64,000 nucleotides of DNA. It comes from Pseudomonas sp. KK4 (GTDB taxonomy: Bacteria; Pseudomonadota; Gammaproteobacteria; Pseudomonadales; Pseudomonadaceae). The notes beneath the pieces are model-generated. The model did not search any database and was not told the origin of the DNA. It saw only the letters and a list, made by a program, of their open reading frames with translations. The stretch is from positions 1-64,000 of the forward strand of contig NZ_LYVP01000014.1 of NCBI RefSeq assembly GCF_001984065.1, given 5' to 3'. The position numbers were made by a program, and so were the translations under genes. This document shows, piece by piece, positions 58,189 through 64,000 of the stretch. Position 1 is the stretch's first letter. Each line of letters opens with the position of its first letter.

Positions 58189-58899
58189 ATGAAACTTGCG
58201 ATGGTCAGTACGTTGACGATAACGGCGCTATTAGCCGGCTGCTCGATTCCCACGGCACCTTCAGCGGTTTCATCGCTGGACGGCATATTCAGCGAACCGG
58301 TGGGCCGCAGCAACGCCACGCGCATTCCCAATGGCAAGCAGGTCGCCCTGGGCGTGCTGTACAGCCGCAACACCCAGGCCAACCGTGCGTACCTGCAGGA
58401 CTATCAGGCCAACGCCGGCACCGGTTTTGGCCAGAGCCTGCTGGTACAGCCGATTCACGACGCCTATGTCGCCACGTCCAGACCCGACCTTGCCGTGGAC
58501 TGGGTCAAAGCCTCCCTGCAACGGCAATTCGGTTCAGTCACGGTGTACCCGGACATGCAAAGCCTGAAGGCGGCGAAACCGGATGTTGTCGCAGTGATCG
58601 ACACTCGTAGCCAGCTCATCACTTCGCGCAGTTCCGATGTTCAAGCCGAGGTCAGCGCTCACTTCTACGACAGCAAGCTCAATTACATCGGCACCGCACA
58701 AGGTCAGGATGCAAAAGCCATGAGCCCGGTATGGGCGGACTTCAAGCGCAGCGAAGAGATCGTCGCCGACATTAACGAACAGCAGAATGTGCAAGTCAGG
58801 GCGTTGCAGAAGTTCGACCGGTCGCTGAACAGTTTATTGACCAGTCCGACAGATAAAGTGTCGATGATCGATAGCCATCCTGGCGTCAAATTGTATTGA
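58189..58899 (+). CDS. Putative lipoprotein
   Basis: The 236-residue precursor has a lipoprotein signal with lipobox LLAGC (cysteine near residue 18). The mature protein has mixed strands and helices; the conserved phrases PDVVAVIDTRSQL and SDVQAEVSAHFYDSKLNYIG suggest an ABC_trans_aux/GNA1162-like lipoprotein fold, but I cannot name a family with certainty. CGGGAGAAACACC gives a good ribosome site. It stands alone, with a terminator before it and a diverged REP after it. Confidence 0.8.
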   Translation: MKLAMVSTLTITALLAGCSIPTAPSAVSSLDGIFSEPVGRSNATRIPNGKQVALGVLYSRNTQANRAYLQDYQANAGTGFGQSLLVQPIHDAYVATSRPDLAVDWVKASLQRQFGSVTVYPDMQSLKAAKPDVVAVIDTRSQLITSRSSDVQAEVSAHFYDSKLNYIGTAQGQDAKAMSPVWADFKRSEEIVADINEQQNVQVRALQKFDRSLNSLLTSPTDKVSMIDSHPGVKLY

Positions 58900-58900
58900 C

Positions 58901-58978
58901 CTGCTCGCGAGCAGGCTCGCTCCCGCATTAGTTGGGTGTCTGGCACTAAACAATGTGGCAGCGAGAATGCTCGCGAAG
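58901..58978. repeat. Degenerate REP doublet
   Basis: CTGCTCGCGAGCAGGCTCGCTC (from 58901) and TGTGGCAGCGAGAATGCTCG (from 58954) are diverged inverted arms of the GTGGGAGCGGG family beyond the lipoprotein stop. Confidence 0.65.
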
Positions 58979-59110
58979 AGGTTCTAACAGTCTTCGCTTT
59001 TCCACTTGGCAATATCAGGCAAATGTTCCGCGCTATTCATGAAACTCAACTCCATTACTCTAGGCGCTCGCATGACGCGAACACTCACCATCATGGAGAT
59101 TATTCTGAGT

Positions 59111-59707
59111 ATGGAACAGCAAAAATCCTTTATCGCCCGCATTCGTTGCGACGACACAAAAATGAAGTTCTTCGACCAGATGCTGCCCAACAGCGCGGGC
59201 CAGGGCAATATTCTCACCAGCGCCCACCGCTTTTCCGACATCACCGGCCAGATGGTCCGGGTCCACAGGCGCAACGACGGTACCGGGCGAACCCGGTCGG
59301 ACGATATGGTTGTGTACTTCGGCTGCCATGGCGACTACTACAACATTCAGATACGCAGCGAAGCCTGGTTTGGCAAGTACTTGAGCAAAAACAATTTTGG
59401 CGTTCTCGGTGCCTTTCCAGGTGCAGGCGGCAACACCACCTCGTTCAACCTGCTGAACCTCGATCAGCAAATCATCACCCTCGGTGACATCAAAAAGAAC
59501 GACGTCACGGTTTACCTCAAGGCGCGGCACGCGGGCACGATCAAACGCCACCTGATCGACAGCCCGAAAATGTATGCCTACAGCGATGAAGTCGGCGAGA
59601 GCGTGACGTTCAGCCTGAAGATCCTGGAGCGGGACGTGCCCTACCCGACCAGCTCGAGCCCCTATCCCCTGTTCATCGAGGCCAGGGATCAGTCCGACGA
59701 CGATTGA
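59111..59707 (+). CDS. Unrecognised protein
   Basis: I do not recognise this protein of 198 residues. It is polar, with alternating beta strands (VRVHRRNDGTGRTRSDDMVVYFGCHG, then IQIRSEAWFGKYL), a Gly-rich turn GAFPGAGGNTTSFNLL, and an acidic C-terminal tail ARDQSDDD. It has no signal, membrane segment or catalytic motif that I can name; a lectin-like or beta-trefoil fold is conceivable. The start is uncertain: ATG 59111 lies 12 bases after GGAG, but in-frame starts at 59039, 59072 and 59093 exist. It is followed by a terminator shared with gdhB. Confidence 0.6.
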   Translation: MEQQKSFIARIRCDDTKMKFFDQMLPNSAGQGNILTSAHRFSDITGQMVRVHRRNDGTGRTRSDDMVVYFGCHGDYYNIQIRSEAWFGKYLSKNNFGVLGAFPGAGGNTTSFNLLNLDQQIITLGDIKKNDVTVYLKARHAGTIKRHLIDSPKMYAYSDEVGESVTFSLKILERDVPYPTSSSPYPLFIEARDQSDDD

Positions 59708-59742
59708 TCGGCGCGCCAGCCGTCCTCACAGCCTCCGAAAAT

Positions 59743-59780
59743 AAAAAAAGCCCCGTATCTCACGATACGGGGCTTTTTCA
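59743..59780. terminator. Bidirectional terminator between convergent genes
   Basis: AAAAAAGCCCCGTATC and GATACGGGGCTTTTT form a long perfect stem with a four-base loop; A and T runs on both sides allow termination in both directions, for the plus-strand gene and for gdhB. Confidence 0.93.
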
Positions 59781-59792
59781 TTCAACGGCTGA

Positions 59793-62700
59793 TCAGGCCG
59801 CCGGTTCCAGCTCGGCGCTCACCGTGGCAGCGACGGGCGCTACCGCTTGACCGCTCAAGGCCAGGTCCAGCAACTCACGGTTGGCAACGGCGTACATGGC
59901 GTAATCGGTGCCGCTGGCGGCACGGATTTCCACCAGCATGGCGCGCCAGCGTTCGATCATGCTTTCGTGCTGCGCCATCCACGACGCCAGGCGTACTTCC
60001 ACGTCCTGAGTGCCGTCGCCCTGTTGCAGGACGGAGATGGTGATCGCACGTTGCTGCCAGTCGACGTCATCGCGGAACGCCTCACGGGCCAGGGCTTGCC
60101 AGTTGTTCTCAACCGGCAAGGCACTGATCTGTTGCAGGTACCAGGTGATGTCCAGCGCGCTGCCCACCGCGAAGTAGGCTGTGGCCACTTCCGCAGGGTT
60201 CTGGCCGGTCACGTCGGAGGCTTCGATGATCGGCAGCAGGGTGTACAGGTGCGAAGTACCCGCGACCATACGCGCCAGCAACTCCGGCACACCGGCAGCG
60301 ACGTACGCCTGATAGCGTGCCTGCCAGTTCTCGCGGATCTCGCCACTGAGCAGTTCGTCGAGCTTGAGGCCCAACTCTTTGAGGTGCGGACCGAAATGCG
60401 CGACGTCACGGGCAGCGTTCTGCTCGTTGCGGCGGGCACGCAGGAACCAGCGCGTGGCACGACGGCCCAGGCGCATCAGCTCGTCCATCAACTCCAGTTG
60501 CACGTCAGCGGAAACCTGGTAGTCCAGGGCTTCAATCTGACGGAACCAGTGCGGGAGGTGGAAGATGTCACGCACGATCACGTAGGCGCCCGCCACGTTC
60601 GCCGGGCTCATGCCGGTGGACTCTTTGAGTCGCTGAACGAAGGTGATGCCCATGTGATTGACCAGATCGTTGGCGATCTGGGTGCTGACGATCTCGCGCT
60701 TGAGACGGTGACGGCGCATGGCTTCGGAGAACTTGCTCACCAGGGTCGGCGGGAAAGCGGTTTCCATGTCGCGGGTCAGGTAATCGTCGTCCGGCACCAG
60801 GGAGTTGAGCAGCGCTTCCTTGAGGTCGATCTTGCTGTAGGAGATCAGCACCGACAGCTCGGCACGGGTCAGGCCATGGCCCGCCGCGACGCGCTCGTTG
60901 ATCTGCTCTTCCGACGGCAGGAACTCGATGGCGCGATCCAGCTTGCCGCGGCCTTCCAGGTCGTTCATCAGACGCTTGTATTCAGCGATGCGTGGCAGTG
61001 CACGACGAGCCGCCAGGGATAGGGCCTGGGTCTGCTTGTAGTTATTGCCCAGCACCAGGCTGCCGACCTCGTCGGTCATGCTCGCCAGCAACTCGTTGCG
61101 TTGCTTGGCGGTCATGTCGCCGGCCTGCACCACTTCGTTGAGCAGGATCTTGATGTTCACTTCGTGGTCGGAGCAGTCCACGCCACCGGCGTTGTCGATG
61201 AAGTCGGTGTTGGAACCGCCGCCATTGAGACCGAACTCCACACGACCCAGTTGGGTCATGCCCAGGTTACCGCCCTCGCCCACTACCTTGCAGCGCAGTT
61301 CGTTACCGTTCACGCGCAGTGCATCGTTGGCCTTGTCGCCGACATCGGCGTGGCTTTCGCTGCTGGCCTTGACGTAGGTACCGATACCGCCGTTCCACAA
61401 CAGATCCACCGGTGCCTTGAGCAAGGCATTGAGCAGTTCGGTCGGGGTCAGTTTGTCGGCCTTGATGTCGAAGCGTTCCTGCATCTGCGGGGAAATCGCA
61501 ATGCTCTTCGCGCTGCGGGAGAAGATGCCGCCGCCTTCGGACATGATGCTGGTGTCGTAGTCCGACCACGCCGAACGTGGCAGGTCGAACAGGCGCTGAC
61601 GCTCGGCGAAACTGGTCGCCGGGTTCGGGTTCGGATCGATGAAGATGTGCAAGTGGTTGAAGGCCGCGACCAGTTGCAGCTTGTCGGACATCAGCAAGCC
61701 GTTACCGAACACGTCACCGGCCATGTCGCCGACGCCGACCACCGTGATGCTGTCTTCCTGGACATTGATGCCGCGCTCGCGGAAGTGGCGCTGTACGCCG
61801 ACCCACGCGCCCTTGGCGGTGATGCCCATTTTCTTGTGGTCGTAACCGGCCGAGCCACCGGAAGCGAACGCATCGCCCAGCCAGAAGCCGTAGTCGATGG
61901 CGATGCCATTGGCGATGTCGGAGAAGGTCGCAGTGCCCTTGTCCGCGGCCACGACCAGGTACGGGTCATCGTCGTCATGACGCACGACGTTGGCCGGCGG
62001 CACCAGCGCGCCGTCCTTCAGGTTGTCGGTGATGTCCAACAGGCCCGAGATGAAGATGCGGTAGCAGGCAATGCCCTCGGCCGCGATCTCGTCGCGGCTG
62101 CCGCCCAGCGGCAGGCGACGCGGCAGGAAGCCGCCCTTGGCGCCCACCGGCACGATCACCGAGTTCTTCACCTGCTGGGCTTTTACCAGGCCCAGCACTT
62201 CGGTACGGAAGTCTTCTTCACGATCGGACCAGCGCAGACCACCGCGAGCGACGTTGCCGAAGCGCAGGTGCACGCCTTCGACGCGTGGCGAGTAGACGAA
62301 GATTTCGAACTTCGGTACAGGTTTCGGCAGCTCCGGAATCAGGTGCGGGTTGAACTTGAAGCTGAAGTACGACTTGTTATGACCGTTGGCGTCGGTCTGG
62401 TAGAAGTTGGTCCGCAGGGTCGCCTTGATCAGGTCCAGGTAGCGACGCAGGATGCGGTCTTCGTTGAGCACCTGAACGTCGTCCAGGGCGCTGAGGATCG
62501 CCTGCTCCAGTCGCTGCTGCTTGTCTTCCAGATCGTCGTCGCTGAGCTTGCGCGCCAGGTAGAAGCGGGTCTTGAACAACCGAGTCAGTTCACGAGCGAT
62601 GTCGGTGTGGTTGTTCAGGGTGCTGGCGATGTAGCCCAGGTCGAAGCCCAGACGGATCTGTTTCAGGTAGCGGGCATAAGCGCGCAGCAACGCCACGTCG

Positions 62701-64000
62701 CGCCATGGCAGGCCGGCGGTCAGTACCAGGCGGTTGAACGCATCGTTCTCGGCATCGCCACGCACGATGTGGACGAACGCATCCTGCAGGGTGTCGTTGA
62801 GTTGCTGGATGTCCAGGTCCAGGCCTTCGGCGGCGGTGAACGCGAAGTCGTGAATCCAGAACTCGCGGCCGTTGGTGTGACGCAGGCGGTACGGGAACTC
62901 GCCCAGCACGCGCAGGCCGAGGTTTTCCAGTATCGGCAACACGTCGGACAGGGCCAGCGGGGTGTCGGCGTGGTACAGCTTGCAATGCAGCTCGCGCTGG
63001 CCGGAGACCTGGCCCAGCGGCTGATAGAAACTCATGACCAGCGATTTGTTTTCGTTCAGGCTCTGCAGGTGCTGCATGTCGACCACGGCCGAATGCGCCG
63101 CGAAACGCTCGCGGTAACCGGCGGGGAAGCCTTTCGGGAAGTCGGACAGCACGTTGGTGCCCTGGGCTTCACCGAAGGTTTCGACGGTCAGCGCCGAGTA
63201 ATCGTCCTGCCAGCTGCGGCAGGCCTGGATCACTTCGTTTTCCAGCTGCTGCGGGTCGATGTCGATGCGATTTTTCGGGTCGACGCGCAGGATCAGTTGC
63301 ACGCGGGCCAGCACGGACTCGGAGAAGAAGGTCCAGAACTCGCAATCGGAGGCTTTCAGGCGATCCATCAGCACTTGCTGGATCTTCTGGCGAACTTCGG
63401 TGGAATAGATGTCGCGCGGCACATAGGCCAGGCAGTAGCAGAAACGGCCGTACGGGTCTTTGCGCAGGAACACGCGGATCTTGTTGCGTTCCTGGATCTG
63501 CACGATCGACATCACGGTGCTGAACAGCTCGTCCACCGGGGTCTGGAACAGATCGTCCCGTGGCAGCACTTCGAGCACCTGAGCCAGTTCCTTGCCCAGG
63601 TGAGCCTTGGCCTGGAAGCCGGAACGGCGTTCGATTTCCGCGACCTTGCGGCGGATGTACGGGATGACCCGCACGCTCTCGCCGTACACCGAGGAGGTGT
63701 ACAGGCCCATGAAACGGCATTCCTTGATGACTTTGCCGTCGGCATCGATTTCACGGATCGAAACGTAGTCCGGGTAGGCCGGACGGTGCACGCGGCTTGG
63801 GTGCGCGGCCTTGGCGAACGACAGCAGCGTCGGTTCGCGCAGGTAGTTCACGGCGTAGTCTTCGATGCGCAGGTCTTCGTAGGTCAGGCCGGTGCGCAGC
63901 AGTTTGGTCAGGCCCAGGAAGGAGTTCTGGTCGTACTCGATGTGGCCGCCATCGGCCTGGTCGGTGACCACGAACTCTTCATAGCCCAGGAAGGTGAAGT
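59793..64000 (-). CDS. gdhB: NAD-specific glutamate dehydrogenase GDH-180, N-terminus outside window
   Basis: This very large glutamate dehydrogenase oxidises glutamate to 2-oxoglutarate with NAD. About 1402 residues are visible and the frame stays open to the right edge, so roughly 200 N-terminal residues of the usual 1600 or more lie outside. The catalytic block is intact: IVPVGAKGGFLPRRLP with its lysine, DAFASGGSAGYDHKKMG, the NAD loop VVGVGDMAGDVFGNG, and NGGIGTYVKASSE. The N-terminal ACT-like regions and the helical C-terminal region are as expected for GDH-180. In P. aeruginosa the enzyme is induced by arginine. The gene ends at a bidirectional terminator. Confidence 0.97.
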   Translation of the reverse strand, partial: FTFLGYEEFVVTDQADGGHIEYDQNSFLGLTKLLRTGLTYEDLRIEDYAVNYLREPTLLSFAKAAHPSRVHRPAYPDYVSIREIDADGKVIKECRFMGLYTSSVYGESVRVIPYIRRKVAEIERRSGFQAKAHLGKELAQVLEVLPRDDLFQTPVDELFSTVMSIVQIQERNKIRVFLRKDPYGRFCYCLAYVPRDIYSTEVRQKIQQVLMDRLKASDCEFWTFFSESVLARVQLILRVDPKNRIDIDPQQLENEVIQACRSWQDDYSALTVETFGEAQGTNVLSDFPKGFPAGYRERFAAHSAVVDMQHLQSLNENKSLVMSFYQPLGQVSGQRELHCKLYHADTPLALSDVLPILENLGLRVLGEFPYRLRHTNGREFWIHDFAFTAAEGLDLDIQQLNDTLQDAFVHIVRGDAENDAFNRLVLTAGLPWRDVALLRAYARYLKQIRLGFDLGYIASTLNNHTDIARELTRLFKTRFYLARKLSDDDLEDKQQRLEQAILSALDDVQVLNEDRILRRYLDLIKATLRTNFYQTDANGHNKSYFSFKFNPHLIPELPKPVPKFEIFVYSPRVEGVHLRFGNVARGGLRWSDREEDFRTEVLGLVKAQQVKNSVIVPVGAKGGFLPRRLPLGGSRDEIAAEGIACYRIFISGLLDITDNLKDGALVPPANVVRHDDDDPYLVVAADKGTATFSDIANGIAIDYGFWLGDAFASGGSAGYDHKKMGITAKGAWVGVQRHFRERGINVQEDSITVVGVGDMAGDVFGNGLLMSDKLQLVAAFNHLHIFIDPNPNPATSFAERQRLFDLPRSAWSDYDTSIMSEGGGIFSRSAKSIAISPQMQERFDIKADKLTPTELLNALLKAPVDLLWNGGIGTYVKASSESHADVGDKANDALRVNGNELRCKVVGEGGNLGMTQLGRVEFGLNGGGSNTDFIDNAGGVDCSDHEVNIKILLNEVVQAGDMTAKQRNELLASMTDEVGSLVLGNNYKQTQALSLAARRALPRIAEYKRLMNDLEGRGKLDRAIEFLPSEEQINERVAAGHGLTRAELSVLISYSKIDLKEALLNSLVPDDDYLTRDMETAFPPTLVSKFSEAMRRHRLKREIVSTQIANDLVNHMGITFVQRLKESTGMSPANVAGAYVIVRDIFHLPHWFRQIEALDYQVSADVQLELMDELMRLGRRATRWFLRARRNEQNAARDVAHFGPHLKELGLKLDELLSGEIRENWQARYQAYVAAGVPELLARMVAGTSHLYTLLPIIEASDVTGQNPAEVATAYFAVGSALDITWYLQQISALPVENNWQALAREAFRDDVDWQQRAITISVLQQGDGTQDVEVRLASWMAQHESMIERWRAMLVEIRAASGTDYAMYAVANRELLDLALSGQAVAPVAATVSAELEPAA

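Overview
The window is chromosomal DNA of a Pseudomonas, most likely of the P. fluorescens group. The evidence is the GC-rich coding, the many paired REP palindromes typical of that group, and a gene set (GlgE pathway, MuxABC-OpmB-type efflux, MucR-like c-di-GMP protein, orphan CcoN4-type oxidase subunit, GDH-180) that all has Pseudomonas counterparts. No rRNA, tRNA, prophage, insertion sequence or CRISPR array was seen. Two genes run off the edges: a beta-hydroxyacid dehydrogenase on the left and the NAD-glutamate dehydrogenase gdhB on the right.

Layout. 1-8.7 kb: a dehydrogenase fragment, then the minus-strand operon glgE-treS/mak-glgB, which turns trehalose into branched alpha-glucan through maltose-1-phosphate. 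8.9-16.3 kb: small conserved proteins, an MgtC-family membrane protein, a CcoG-type ferredoxin protein with a MocR regulator (resembling PA4131-PA4132 of P. aeruginosa), an SDR and a MHYT-GGDEF-EAL protein. 16.6-25.6 kb: a four-gene RND efflux operon with 4-bp overlaps throughout. 25.7-26.9 kb: tpx and a divergent YciI-family gene.

27.2-47.4 kb is the most unusual part. It is a plus-strand run of fourteen genes for exported or membrane proteins: three beta-barrel-like outer-membrane proteins, two secreted DUF1254/DUF1214 proteins, a complete MoxR-DUF58-DUF4381-VWA-VWA/TPR-BatD module, a periplasmic HAD-like protein, an arylsulfatase, a membrane protein with a degenerate spermidine-synthase domain, and an octaheme c-type cytochrome with TPRs. 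The first twelve are tightly spaced or overlapping and end at a good terminator. They look like one envelope-localised system in which MoxR/VWA chaperones mature or control periplasmic enzymes; the substrate is unknown. Two Bat genes carry REP doublets in frame within their coding sequence.

47.5-51.5 kb: a siroheme sulfite/nitrite reductase with its DUF934 partner, divergent from an orphan cbb3 oxidase subunit and a small membrane protein. Together with the CcoG/MocR pair 34 kb away these match the parts of the P. aeruginosa PA4129-PA4134 cluster, here split in two. 51.5-59.7 kb: accessory single genes (GNAT, LysR, CMD/AhpD-like, MocR, ABM monooxygenase, secreted cupin, lipoprotein, an unrecognised protein) separated by REP elements. 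59.8 kb to the end: gdhB.
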